DNA of 64,000 bases from assembly GCA_012064415.1 (NCBI GenBank), contig SSNU01000153.1:55451-119450 (forward strand), in the 5' to 3' direction. This stretch comes from Gyrodactylus bullatarudis. Its lineage: Eukaryota > Platyhelminthes > Monogenea > Gyrodactylidea > Gyrodactylidae. How positions within the stretch are numbered: the stretch's first letter is position 1; every line of letters starts with the position of its first letter. Below the pieces are notes generated by a model that had not been told where the DNA came from, searched no databases, and worked only from the letters and a program-made list of their open reading frames with translations. Shown piece after piece: positions 1 to 11,787 of the stretch. The translations under genes and the position numbers were made by a program.

Positions 1-609
1 TCGTAGATTCCCAATTTTATATCAATTAGCTTTATATTTCGTCAGAATACTTTTATAATTAGTGTTCATTCTTAATTATAATCATATGACAATAATGAGC
101 TCTAATATATATATTAATGACAGGAAGTGTTAAGTCTATCAAGAAGACGAAGGAGGAACATAATGGGATTACTATACTTGAGAAGTAGATACAAATCCTA
201 TTCTCTAATTCACAATGAACAATGTTACATTATAAAGAGTTTTTTTCCCTTTTTCTCTACCCATTATTATTTTATTATTCTTGCCGCAAGGGAATTGTTT
301 GTTTATGCAGACACGACTTTGTGTATATTTGAATCTCGAAGCTAGTACTTTTTAGAGAATTTAAGTAACTATTCGAATAATACTGAAAAAATTCCAGTAA
401 TTTCATCATTGATACACAGAGAATAAATATTTTAAGAGGAATTATTTCGTTAATAAAATTCAAGATTTTTAAAAACCTTTTCGGATCCTTAGATATGCCT
501 TTATAATTAAAAACTTTATCAATTCTTCAACCAAAAGAGAAACATGGGTATCGAAATTTACTGATTTTTGTCATTGCAGAAAACCCTGTAACTTATTCAA
601 AGTATATGG

Positions 610-760
610 CTTAATAAATTCCCGATGAAAAAATGAAACATACTAAATTTGAAAACAAAAAAAAGGACATACTAAATCTGAAATTACTTTTTATTCACTC
701 AGGTAAAAAGACCCACTAAATTTGAATTTTCAATTTAAAAACATACTAATTCTGAATAAA
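610..760. repeat. Array of a short motif at about 30-bp spacing
   Basis: Four variants of a motif close to catactaaatttgaa begin near 639, 668, 711 and 741, so the spacing is 29-43 bp. No coding potential is seen. The design matches the arrays at 21.7, 24.8, 28.7 and 41.4 kb, which have different consensus motifs. By analogy with the 41.4-kb element it may be a subterminal region of a DNA transposon, but no partner end was found. Confidence 0.5.
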
Positions 761-1240
761 CAAGCCTTGGACTTATTAGTTTTGCAAATGTCTTCAATAA
801 AATATAAAGTTGGCTCCTAACTTCAGCTTAATTTTACACTTTGAGAGAAGAATATTGAGCGTAATTTGGATCCAGTTAGCCTTTAAGGCCTATATTTAAC
901 ATTTAAAAAATAGTCTAAAATTTGGTATATTCTAAGATCTGGATTATTAATCTTTTTTGAGAAATTCATCATCATTATGTAGAAGAGACTTTTCGATTTC
1001 CTGATTTCTTTTCAAATTTTATTTCAACTTAACCTAATCAATGATTAGTAATCATTAGGCTAGGGTTTTTTTTCTCCGAACAACTCACGAGAGGACTTAC
1101 TTTTCTGATAAATTCTAGTACTTAGAACATGTTTTGCATATTTTTAAAGCGTGAAAGTCATTCTCCATTATGTCATTGCCCATTTTTCCCACAATATCCC
1201 ACGAACATGATAAAATAACGAAATTAACCATGAAGCACCT

Positions 1241-1395
1241 TGATTTGACTGTAATTGAGACTTGAACGTGAGAGAAGACTTGAATATATGATTTATTAAA
1301 ACAATTACTTAAACACAATGATACTGATAACTGGTTCATAGTTTTAAACCGTGAGCGGTAAATCAAACATATAACTAGAACACATATTCAATGCA
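1241..1395 (-). repeat. 3' LTR of the gypsy element
   Basis: 155 bp, starting TG and ending CA on the minus strand and identical to 4945-5099. The pol stop codon (1388-1390) falls just inside it. Confidence 0.93.
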
Positions 1396-4300
1396 TCCCC
1401 CCTTCGTACTTTGGGTTTGGATGCCTGCCTCTTTTACTACGCCTTAATTCAACCACAGGAGGTGTCGTTGGCTCCGATGCTGATGCAGGTAATTTAGGTT
1501 CTGTCACCTCGACTACTTCATCTGGTTTGCGATAGATGTCCGCTTTGTGGAAAAGTCGGCCCTTATCATTACATACCGTTGTATCCTCTACTCGAGGAAT
1601 GACTTCTGCCTGAGGCTGCCTTTTCTCTCTCGGGGCCAAAACACCGGACTCTGGCCAACTCATATCCTCCGTCCTGAAAAGTACTGGTTCCACGTAACTG
1701 GTGACCCTACGACCGAAATGCACGTCCGCTGGGATAGAGCCCTTGGAGCTGGGCCTAAAATTCCAGAACTGAGAAAACCTCTCACACAATTCTTGACTAA
1801 GTTGCTTGTACGGCTCGTTGCAAGAAAAGTAATCCTTGGCTGCCTTTACTAATACCTCTGCTCTACCGTTTGACTGGTGATGACCAGGGGGCGTGAAAAT
1901 CCACTTTATTTTGTTCATTTTTACCAAATCCTGAACCTGAGCCGATGCGAAGTTTCTTCCATTATCCGTGACACATGACTTTGGCACCCCTTGACCTTTA
2001 CAGATATTTTCCACAAAACGACATGCCGATGCTGCTGATTGATCTTTAAGTAACGAGACCCAGACCCAATTGGAGAAAGCATCTACACCGATCATGAACT
2101 CTTTTCCATTCCAGAAGCCAACATCCAAATGAACCCTTTCCAATGGCTCTGACGGTTCAGCCCAGGCTTTCAAGGCCTGCTTTTGCCTCACATTTGAATT
2201 TTTTATGCAGGTAACGCATGAATTGCAGAACTTGACAATGTCTTTGTGCATGCCCGGCCACCAATATAAATTCCTGGCCCATTCCTTCATTTTAGCAATG
2301 CCTGGATGGCCTTGATGCGCATGTTGCAGTGCCTTGACCCTTAATTCTCTTGGAACAACCACTTGTGTGCCCCCTACCAATAAACCTTCTTCGATAAACA
2401 AGTCCTCTTTTGCACATGTGAATGGAAGCATGGTCTCAGGTAAACTTTTGGGCCATCTTTTCACAATATATTTCATTAATAACATAATTTCTTCATCTTT
2501 AGACGACCTTAATTCCTTTTCCAGAACATTCGTCTCTGCTCGAGATACTCTGTTAAGAACCTGGCACGCACAGTCAATCTAACTCTCTTCCTGAATGCTC
2601 GTCAACCTCGAATAAAGATCCGGTAACACGTTTTCCTTGCCTTTGACGAACTCTAACTTGAAACGATACTGCCCCAGATTCATTTTCCACCTGCACAACC
2701 TCTGGTTAACCGTCTTGCCCACTGATTTGGGATTCAAGATATACGTTAGGGCCTGATGATCAGTCCTCAGAGTGAATTCTCGACAACGTAGGTACTTATG
2801 GAACTTGCCCACACCAAAGACAATTGCTAGAGCCTCCTTGTCCGTGACCGAGTAATTCTTTTCATGCTTGTTAAGCTTGCGACTGACCACGTCAACTATC
2901 TCGTTCGGCCCGTGTGAGAGAACTGCAGAAATGCCCGCCGTGGAAGCATCTGTTGACAGCCACAGCTCTCTGTTTTGGTCATAAGCAGCGATGGAGCCCT
3001 TAGATATCTCGTCAATGATTTCCTTTAGCACCTGAGAGTCTTCCGTTGACCAGCACCATTCGGAAGAAGCTTTAGTAAGGTCATACAAATGCGCCGTCTT
3101 CGGACCAAAATTCTTATTGAACACATCATATTCTCTGATCACAGACAAATAACTTAATAATTCTTGCTTGTCAGATGGCATCTTTAGGGCCTTGAACCTG
3201 ACAATTTTTTCTGGATCTGGCAGAAGAACTCCATTGGATATGACATATTCTAGATACTTAACAGTTTTTTTACTTATTTGACTTTTATTTTCGTTGACTT
3301 TAAAACCAAACTTTTCCAAAAGTTCCGATACCTTTTTGTATGCAGCATCATGATCCTTCTCGTTGCCAGCACCAATGATGATATCATCCTGGTATGCCCG
3401 AACTCCTTTAATATCCTTGAAGAGTCTGTCCATTACACTTTGAAACATACTGGGAGCTGTGGAAATTCCAAATTGAAGAACTTTAGAATTGAAATACCCC
3501 ATGTGGGTGGAAATGGTGGTGTACTTTTGACTCTCTTCGTCCAATGGAATCTGCAGATAAGCGTCCTTGAGATCCAAGACACTCATAACTTTACAACTGC
3601 CAAGATCTTGCAGAATTTTCAAAATAGTTGGCATGCAGTATGCCTCTGAATCAATGAACTTATTTAACGTAAGACTGAAATCCGTGCATAGCCTTAGCGG
3701 ACGACTGGAGCCTTCTTTTTTAAACACAGTAACAATAGGGGCAGCTACTATGGGATCATATACTTGATACAGGTTACCATTCTTTACTTGAAACTTTATT
3801 TCATCCTCCACAAGACCTTTAACCGAAAATGCTAATTTCCTAGGAGCATAGCACATCCCCGTGAACGAGAATCCTTCCTTAATCCTGAATGATGCGATGA
3901 TCGCCGTGGCCACAATTTTGAAAGGACTAGCGAATTTGACCATCCCTAGCCTCACCGCGTCTGCGCAGCTGAGAAGCGGCGCCTGGTCTTCTTTTAAGAT
4001 TACCACATTTGTACGGATGGATGTTCCTTCAAACTTAATTTTCGCTCCTAAAATTTGACCAATAGTTCGTACTTGATTGGAGTTGAAATCCAGAAACGGT
4101 TTTGCCTTTGTGACCTTATCCTTAGACCTAACATAACAAGCTGGCAATAGCGTGGCCTGCGAGCCTGTATCAATGAGGAACTTAATAACTATACCGAAAA
4201 CTTTAACTTCAACGTAATACAAATCATTATTTTCATTAGAAAGGACTTTCAAAACTTTATTAATAGACTTTATCTGAGACTTTAAAACGAGGCCCTCGTC

Positions 4301-4450
4301 AGATGAGCTTGACGAGTCAGCTTCATTTCGGATCCTTAACTTGTTGGTGTGATAATTGTAGTGCGAGTGCCCCAACTTCTTGCAATGGCTGCACTTGACA
4401 TTTCTCACATTTGCTAGACAATCTCTCCCTTCTCTCCACACCTGAAGCAC
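1388..4450 (-). pseudogene. gypsy pol: protease, RT, RNase H, integrase
   Basis: One reading frame is open from 4450 to 1388 except for a single TAG at 2579-2581. In order it encodes a zinc-knuckle remnant (CSHCKKLGH), an aspartic protease (FLIDTGSQATLLP), a reverse transcriptase with the active-site motif YQDD, an RNase H (LSTDAS, TDKEA, RTDHQAL) and an integrase. The integrase has an HHCC finger (HQGHPG ... CNSCVTC) and the DDE residues in VHLDVG, VTDNGRN and NGRAEV. The TAG separates RNase H from integrase. It could be a nonsense mutation or, less likely, a readthrough stop. The frame entering from gag (ECFRCGEKG) is shifted near 4430. Confidence 0.92.
1396..1405 (-). other. Polypurine tract of the gypsy element
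   Basis: On the minus strand gaagggggga lies immediately upstream of the 3' LTR, the expected position for the plus-strand primer. Confidence 0.8.
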
Positions 4451-4585
4451 TCCAAGGTTGCTGACATATTTTGCCTTTTTGGGCTCGGCCTACGACCAAC
4501 CCTGGTGAACACTTTATTTACACTGTCTCTGGCCCTTCTGATGATCGCCTCCTATCAGTCTGCTAACCACAATGCTATAATCGTT

Positions 4586-4945
4586 CTAATCGATTGTTCT
4601 AAGCTTGGACTCGACCAAAAGGAAAAACTCCTGATAGGACAAGGATCCTTGCTCCAGCGCGAAAAGCTTCTCCCAGATCAGCTTCGCGTTCACCTCTTCC
4701 TTAAACTTTAACAGTAGAACGTCCTTGAAAGACTGAAAAGACTTTTTCTCCACCACATTCATCGGAAAAACTTTAAGCACCAGGTCAAAACTTCCAGGAT
4801 TGAGCGTCTCAAGCCAGTGGTTCACCATGTCAGCTTCTTCAGGAGCGTGAACAAACTTGAATGTGGCCCATTTCCTTTCGAATCTGAAAAAGTACTTTAA
4901 GAGCTCCTGGTAGCTCCTGGGAATATCAGATTCCCATGTCGCCAT
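4586..4945 (-). pseudogene. gypsy gag, N-terminal fragment
   Basis: A 119-codon frame beginning at the LTR junction. The A of its ATG is the last base of the 5' LTR and the TG belongs to the primer-binding site. The sequence (FFRFERKWATFKF, HWLETLNPGSF) resembles the capsid-like part of small retrotransposon Gag proteins. It stops at 4586. Beyond it only broken frames lead to the zinc-knuckle region around 4430, so Gag is truncated compared with the usual 300 or more residues. Confidence 0.7.
4927..4944 (-). other. Primer-binding site of the gypsy element
   Basis: The minus strand reads tggcgacatgggaatc directly after the 5' LTR. TGG is expected opposite the CCA end of a tRNA. The priming tRNA was not identified; tRNA-Arg is one loose possibility. 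The site overlaps the gag start codon. Confidence 0.6.
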
Positions 4946-5099
4946 GATTTGACTGTAATTGAGACTTGAACGTGAGAGAAGACTTGAATATATGATTTAT
5001 TAAAACAATTACTTAAACACAATGATACTGATAACTGGTTCATAGTTTTAAACCGTGAGCGGTAAATCAAACATATAACTAGAACACATATTCAATGCA
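4945..5099 (-). repeat. 5' LTR of the gypsy element
   Basis: 155 bp, identical to 1241-1395. Very short for a gypsy LTR. Confidence 0.93.
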
Positions 5100-5316
5100 C
5101 ACCTCTTGATGATAATATTACTATTTTAGTGATTGCTTAGTAAAAGTCAATTGAAAATTGAGCGGCGATTTAAAATTTTTGGAATTTTAAAACCGAATGA
5201 CATAATGGAGAATCATTTTCGACACATTTTTCAAAATAATACTTAGAATTTATAGTTCTATCAGAAAAGTTGGTCCTAACATGAAGTTAAAAATTTCACC
5301 CTAGCCTAGTAATCAT

Positions 5317-7639
5317 TAACTGACTTCCATCTTCCTATATATAATTCGATAGATCTCCTTGATTGTTGGACCAAATCTTGATAAAGCCCAAAGCTCTAAT
5401 TTTCTATAATTCAATTCAATAGAGGAAAAAAAGGGGAAATAACTTGCGGCAAAATGTAACATTAGTCTTTTTCTTTCGGATGGAGAATATTCATTCTTCT
5501 AAAGTGCCTTGGTCAAAAAGCGATACACTGAAGGGGAAATTGTATATATAAAAAATATATATATTACTCTCTGATTGCTTTGGAAATGGAAATTTTGAAA
5601 AATGAGAAAGAATTGATCTCATTTTTTAATTGAACGAGAAAATCCGAGTCTTTTGTACAAATGAATCTTGAAATATCTTTTACACAGGAGAAGATGGAAA
5701 AAATTTATCCTCTTCGTAGAATATACTTCAATCATACAATTCTTTTAAGAGAAATCTATTTCATACTTTTGAATGAAACTCAATCAAAATTTCCTAATGT
5801 TTCGGAAGAAGGATCAAAGTCTCATAAATGTAGGAATCTAAATGAATCATTTTTCATTCAAGCCTTAGAAAATAATTCGTTTATCGCTTGAATATAAATT
5901 TTTGTTTTAAATGTTTCTTTTTAAAAAACAATCATACCCGTAAGATTCAAATATGCAATCTGCTAAATTTGAGAGATAGATGAAATTTGGATTTTAAAAT
6001 TTTAGACTTAAAAATAGGTTTTTTCGAAAGCTTTCTTCTTAATCGAAGGGGGCTTCTTAATTTAGATTTCAAAAAGTCAGATTCGATTTCTTCGATATTC
6101 AAATTAATTCTAAGCCATTGATCCATGTTTTTTTGAGACATTCAAGCCTTTCAGGACCAGGGGTTAAAATTTGTACTACAGTTTACAACCAATGTACGAT
6201 GGAGAAAAAGCTTTATTTTGACAAAAATTTCTTCAATACATCATTTTTATACGGCATTTATTTCTCATTTTTCCTCTAATCAATATGTACAAATTTGTAT
6301 GATAAAGAAATTTTGATTTGAGATCTGAGTTAGATTATACACATTATATATACACTCTTGTTCTAACAAATTTCTTTGTGCTTTTATATATATTCACCAA
6401 CACATATTTGTATTGTTTATTTTTTCTTATGTTTCATCCTCATTCTCTTATTCCTAATCTTCTTATTACAAAAGAATGAGATGCTCTTTCCTAATGTGCC
6501 TTGTCTTCTCCCTTTTCTGAATGTACGGAATTGAAAAGAAATCTTTTTTTTCTACCCTCTCTGTATTCTTTCGAAACAATGAATGCGAATGGGACAGTTT
6601 AAAATTTTACTTTTGAGAATCTATTTCGTTTGAGACGGGTCCAAGAGACCCTGGTGATACACGGGAAAAGGGAAAACAGGGTGTGTTCTCGCACACTTTC
6701 AATTGAGAGTATCTGTTTCGAAAATTTATCACTGCGGTTGCAGAAAAATGTATGAAAATCTAGATAGTGTGGGGTCACTTTTACAAATTAATAAGAAAAA
6801 ATCTGAAAATAATTTTGAAGTAAAATGTGTATGTTGTAGAATTTTGAATTAGCGCCAAAATCCCATTTTGTAGAGATTTTTCGAAACATTCCATTCACGT
6901 GTAAAAGTTGACGTCCTATTTTTCGATCATTATTACTGCCTAGAAATTCCTCAAAAAATGAAAAAGGATAATTGGTTTCTTTGTCTATTGATGGTCCAGA
7001 AAAATAACATTACATACCTTGAAATCAACAAAAATGTTCAACACAAAGTTTTAAAGAATGTAAGAATCGCACCAGCTCGAAATTTAAAATGACTTCCTAC
7101 TCAAATCAGGAAAAGTGTTCCTTTTAAATTGGTTACCGAAAACCTGCTGAACTTTTAAAGTTCCCAAGGTCTATCGAATTGAAAAATGGATAGAGTTAAA
7201 TTTCAGACAATTAATTAGTTTAGCTTCTTTAATTTCAATTTATCAATTCTGGGCCGTTAATATAAAATTTAATTTAATATCAAAACAAATCATAGTCACG
7301 ACAAATAAGATCGGAAGCAACAAGCTAAACATGAAATTTTCATGATAAAAAAGATGAAAGACAGAAGATTTTTAGATGCATATTTTATTTGGGAGAAATT
7401 TTAAATATTTATAAGAAATCACACAAGTCTGGGAAAGAATATTTTTTCCTTCATGATGATGAATTTAATAAATTGTTACAAACATTACTATTGAGTTTAT
7501 AGATATTTTATCCAAGATCAACTTTATTCTCACTTCTCGCCATAACTTTATAATGATTACATTCCCAATAAAGGGAGTTTTTTTTAAATAATGAAATGAA
7601 ATAAAAAAATATACTTGGCATAGATATCAAAAATAAACA
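5317..7639. other. AT-rich intergenic stretch, no gene seen
   Basis: Only short chance frames occur. A segment around 6780-6990 with a gcgccaaaatccca core is a fragment of the foldback family best seen at 11.1 kb. Confidence 0.6.
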
Positions 7640-8290
7640 GAAATTAAAAGTATTTAGAAAAAGTTTTTTTGTCAAGGTTTGTGAATCTAGTAGAAATATC
7701 GTTGAAATAAGATGGTATTCTTTCAAGTAGATTGACATGCTTCATTTTGTTGATAAATTTGGGATTGATTCTTTTGGGTCTATTACAAGTGCTGGCAATT
7801 ACATCGGCTCGATTCCATAAGGTGTTTATTATCAATCTGGCTAGGCGTCGATGACGTAGCAGATCATTTCTGAGTGGTCCAAATGGGTGTAAACGGCGGA
7901 AAAATTAGTGAAATCTTTTTTGGATTAAATCTAGACTGAGGCGCTAATTGCAGATAGATTCCAAATTGGAGAACGATACTCAACAATTGATCTGGCGTAA
8001 ATCTTGAAAAGAAGAGCTTTAAGTGCAGCAGTTTTTGCTAATTTAGAGATTTGAAGAGTTCTGCTTGCAAATAAATAGGTAATTTTTTGATATGAGAGTC
8101 AAATTATCGTAAATTACTCCGAGATCCTTAACTAGTTCTCTCCTAGGAATAATATTATGGTGATGCTTTAATTCAAATTTTTCTATCTTACAAAATTCTA
8201 CAATATTTCAGCACGTTGTAGGAAAATAATCTATCCCAATTCGGATGCAGTAGACGTTGAAGTCTCCAAAGCGTTAATGCCCTTAGGAAA
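7640..8290 (-). pseudogene. LINE reverse transcriptase remnant (C-terminal part)
   Basis: Broken minus-strand frames contain typical pieces of the RT thumb of CR1/Jockey-type LINEs. In order they are RRELVKDLGVIYDN near 8110-8160, then KIYARSIVEYRSPIWN, then RRLHPFGPLRNDLL and LARLIINTLWNRADVIAS down to about 7780. Several stops and frame changes separate them, so it is not functional. The order and spacing match the family, but the exact clade is not resolved. Confidence 0.7.
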
Positions 8291-8578
8291 TTGTGTCAGT
8301 ATATAAATATTTTCATTCACGAATCTCTATTTTTAAAACATAGATTTTAATATATAAATACAGGATTTTAAAAATGATAGAGATAACCATATTGCTCTAA
8401 GACTTTTTCACAAGAATGAACTCTATTTCAGATATACTTATCAGCTTGCTACATGTAATTTATAATATAAATTTTATTCACTTAGCTAAAAGACTTTACT
8501 TCGAATAATCATTGGTATAAATTTTATAGTTTGTAACTAACTGTCATCAAGTAAGAAGAATTAAAATTTACTGAATCA

Positions 8579-8948
8579 TTAACCCTTAACACATTTTTTC
8601 TTCAGGAAAGATCTATATTTGGTGTTAAGTGAAAGATTTTTTTGAATATCTTTTAAGATGGTGAAGATATGACATGTGATAGAAAAAGCCCACTGGAATT
8701 CCAGAGGTTTGACTACTTATAAGCAAAAAATTCATTTTTATATTATACATTAATCTTTTAAAATGAAAATTCATGAAAAAATTACGTTCTTTAGTCAAAC
8801 ATAAGTTAACACAACACTCATAAGAACAATGATTTTTGCAATTTTGACATCTTTTATGCATTGAAACACCTGGCAAATAGCCAATTTCATCGAAACGAAC
8901 GCTTTCATTTGGTAAAGACTTTGTGGCGCTTTGATGCAGGCTCCTCAA
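8579..8948 (-). pseudogene. piggyBac-like transposase 3' end with terminal repeat
   Basis: The minus strand encodes RFDEIGYLPG followed by a cysteine-rich end: CQNC, then Y-ECC, LC, and a final FH. This is the pattern of the C-terminal zinc-binding domain of piggyBac transposases. About 40 bp beyond the stop lies TTAA followed by CCCTTAAC (8579-8590), the target site and typical start of piggyBac terminal repeats. The catalytic part and the other end are missing, so this is a truncated copy. Confidence 0.65.
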
Positions 8949-11092
8949 ATGACAATGAAATCTACATTAATCTTTGAATATGCTGGTGATCAGTGATTAC
9001 TCATTAACAGTGATTTTCTTCGTCTTCCTGTGACTATTCCCCTATAATGTAACCGAAAATAATCTTCAACTGAAAAATCCTCACTTCCCATCTGCACGTC
9101 AACTGCCTTTGCTTATTATAATTGCAGAGTGGAAAGAAATCCCATTAGCAAATAAAATTCATTATCAAGTGGTATAAATGTCATTAGATATTATTAGAAG
9201 AGAGGAATATAATGAGGTGATGTTTTCTTCTTTTCGGCACGAAATGGAAATTTTTATTGTGGACAGTTCACTCTTCTAATCTACATAAATTAGATGAGAC
9301 TAATTTGAGATAGGCAAAAAAAATTTGATTTGAATCTTTTTTTTCTGCTTGTTACAGTGAATCTGGAAACTAGTGTTAGTCTTGAGACTCCCTAGTTAGC
9401 TAGGGAATCTGGAAACTCGGTTTCTAGAATCCCTACTTGAGTTATTCAAAGTTACAGGGAATCTAATAACTCAAGGAGGTCTTAAGAATCCCTACATTTC
9501 TAGGCTATTCAACTTTATGACTGTAAAAAGATTTAAGGAATATTACAAGGAATTCATTCGTGCTTTTAATTTTACGTTTAACCCGTGAAAAGGTAAAGTT
9601 TAACCCTTAAAAGTGTGAAAATTGAATTTATAAATTTTCTTTAATTTTCTCTATAAGTTATTTTCTATTCAAAAAACCGTAAAAATTCATTGCACAAGTT
9701 GAAAATTGTCATTTTCATTCGAAACTTTTTATCAAACTCGATAGTCAGTCTTTAAAATGAGATGTAGGCTGGAAAAAGTTGAAAATTTTGTTTTTTGCCA
9801 TGAGAGAATTATAACTACAAATATCCCAAGTATCGTGCAAGAAAATAAATTTTCTCAGTTGTATTGTTCTATTATTAATTTTGTTTCTCTATGCGAAAAT
9901 ATTCACTCTTGTCCAAATGACTTCATTATCTGATCGAATGAATAACTCCTCTTTTAGTATGTTTTCTGCAACAGTTCTCTGTCTCAACTGTAATCCTTTT
10001 CAACAAAATGACATTTTATCAGATAAAATTCTCATCTCATCATATCAATTTTTATGACATTCATATAGAATAAATAATACATCTTTCTTCCATTTAAAAC
10101 TCGAGCACATAATAGATCAGCTTAAACTAAGTTCATCTGATTAATAAAAGACAAGCGTATTTGATATATTTCTGACACACAATTCTGTTTAATTAGTTTT
10201 TTTCTGTTTCGTTTTAGAGAGTGAGATTCTGATTATCCAAACCTAGATTTTATCGAGCATTTCAAGATTTTTCTTTAAAAAAATAGTAAAATAGTAATGA
10301 GAATCGGTTACAAAATCTGAAATAATTTTTACGATCTGGGATATTTTCTGGTTTCTAAAAAATTTTAATTTAATTTGAATCTTTGGATAGTAATCAAAAG
10401 CCTCTTGAGCGTGGATGATAACAACGGTCTGGAGGAGGGGGAATCTTATGGTCTAGTGCTGAATATGAGGCAGGTAGAGATTTGATCTGCTAAGAAGTTT
10501 TTTGCATGAAAATGGTCCTGAACAAGATCGGAGGAACTGATATTAGAGGGTTTCATTTTTTACTTTCTGGTGGCTGGCAAGTTGAATTATAATGAAGCTT
10601 CGTAGTCAAGATAAGGAGAATAAATTGTTTGAATAATTTGTAAAAGGTCTGGAGCATATTCAAAATTACGAAGGATTTGTTTTTACGGGTTTTAAGTATG
10701 GTGACGGCATGAACTGAAGTTTTAAGTTTATTAATATAAGTTTATATACTAAAGCTTGTTAATATGAAGATGGGAATTTATGATTTTTACATAATTCTTA
10801 TTTTTTTCTATCTTATTCCTGTAACGTTTCGTTTGACAAGGGAAAAAGCCAAATTTATTGAGAATTTCCAGACATTCTAACATTAATCTTTGACTAATGA
10901 GATGATTGAATTTCTTGTAAAATAGCTTTGGCTCCAGAAATAAATTATGATTATGTGATTTTTTAAAGATCATGTTTAATGGGAATAGTTCTGTACTTAA
11001 TTCAATGATACTTTATGAAAAACATAACACTTCTCAATTGCCTCAAAAATCCTCATTATTTAAGAAATTAAATGAAGGCCTTGAGCCTAAGC
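8949..11092. other. Gene-free stretch with short hairpins and repeat debris
   Basis: Around 9355-9500, gggaatct and its reverse form (agaatccct) alternate several times, giving small hairpins. A more GC-rich patch at about 10390-10640 may be decayed transposon sequence but could not be assigned. 10745-10980 starts with the end motif of the foldback family (atgaagatgggaatttatg). Confidence 0.45.
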
Positions 11093-11787
11093 GAATCTAC
11101 GATTTTTAGAGAAATCTCGATATTTTCATCAAGAATTCGAATTTGTTAAAGAATTTTTGGAATCCTACTCATCTTGCCCACTTTCACCAGTTGAAGAGTA
11201 AAATTCTGAAAAATTTTATTTTTATGAAAAATATGGTCATTTTTCAAATTCCCATTTGGCGCCAAAATCCAATTTTTTCGAACTTTCAGCTGAAAATATT
11301 TGTTGATTTGAAAGTGGTAGAGTGAACGAAAGAGTTTTTTTCAGGATCAGGATTGGACAAGAAAATCAATTCAAGTGAATCTGATCTTATGCATAGTCAC
11401 ATTATCGTTTGGGAGTGAAATTTCGATTTTTTGATCATTTTCATCACTTGAAAATCAATGAAATTTCAATAATTCAAAATCTCTCAAAAATGGAGAAACT
11501 GTAGATAATTTGACGTTGCTATACAGTTTTATTATCTAATCTTGATACCGAAAAAACTCTTTCGATCAGCCTCCCACTTTTAATTCAACAAAGATTTTCA
11601 GCTCAAAGTTCGAAAAAATGGGATTTTGGCGCCAAATTGAAATTTGAAAAATGTCCATATTTTTCATAAAAATAGTTTTATTCAGAATTTATTCTTCAAC
11701 TGGTAAAAGTGGGCATGAGTAGGATTCGAAAAAATCTTTAACAAATTCGATGAAAAAATCGAGATTTCTCTAAAAATCGTAGATTCC
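11093..11787. repeat. Foldback (long inverted-repeat) element, reference copy
   Basis: Two arms of roughly 250 bp are inverted copies. Left: gaatctacgatttttagag, then ggcgccaaaatcc, then the segment around ttgatttgaaagtgg. Right: the complement of these ending aaaatcgtagattc at 11786. A central spacer of about 170 bp lies between them. There is no gene. Decayed relatives occur at about 6.8, 15.3, 17.2, 27.0, 38.5, 39.3, 42.9, 48.2, 51.2 and 53.4 kb. The first ~20 bases of the window match its right end. Confidence 0.75.

Larger units (their letters stand above)
1241..5099 (-). mobile_element. Ty3/gypsy-type LTR retrotransposon, nearly intact
   Basis: This 3,859-bp element is flanked by identical 155-bp LTRs and a 5-bp target duplication, cacct, at 1236-1240 and 5100-5104. 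It reads on the minus strand as LTR, primer site, short gag, protease-RT-RNase H-integrase, polypurine tract, LTR. The domain order RT-RNase H-integrase places it in Ty3/gypsy. Identical LTRs mean a recent insertion. It is nevertheless damaged: gag is interrupted, a frameshift lies at the zinc knuckle and one in-frame stop precedes integrase. There is no envelope gene. Confidence 0.93.
1056..5308. mobile_element. hAT-like MITE split by the gypsy insertion
   Basis: The ends are inverted repeats starting taggctaggg (1056) and ending ccctagccta (5308). They are flanked by the 8-bp direct repeat gtaatcat at 1048-1055 and 5309-5316. Long inner inverted repeats are visible (cattctccattatgtcat on the left, atgacataatggagaat on the right). 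Removing the retrotransposon and its duplication leaves about 389 bp. A second, uninterrupted copy lies at 39840-40248. There is no coding capacity, so it is non-autonomous. The 8-bp duplication fits hAT, but because of a flanking ta ambiguity the duplication could be read as up to 12 bp. Confidence 0.8.

Noticed and set aside
5661..5891. 76-codon plus-strand frame
   Set aside because: No family, no splice partners, and composition like the surrounding DNA; length expected by chance in 64 kb.
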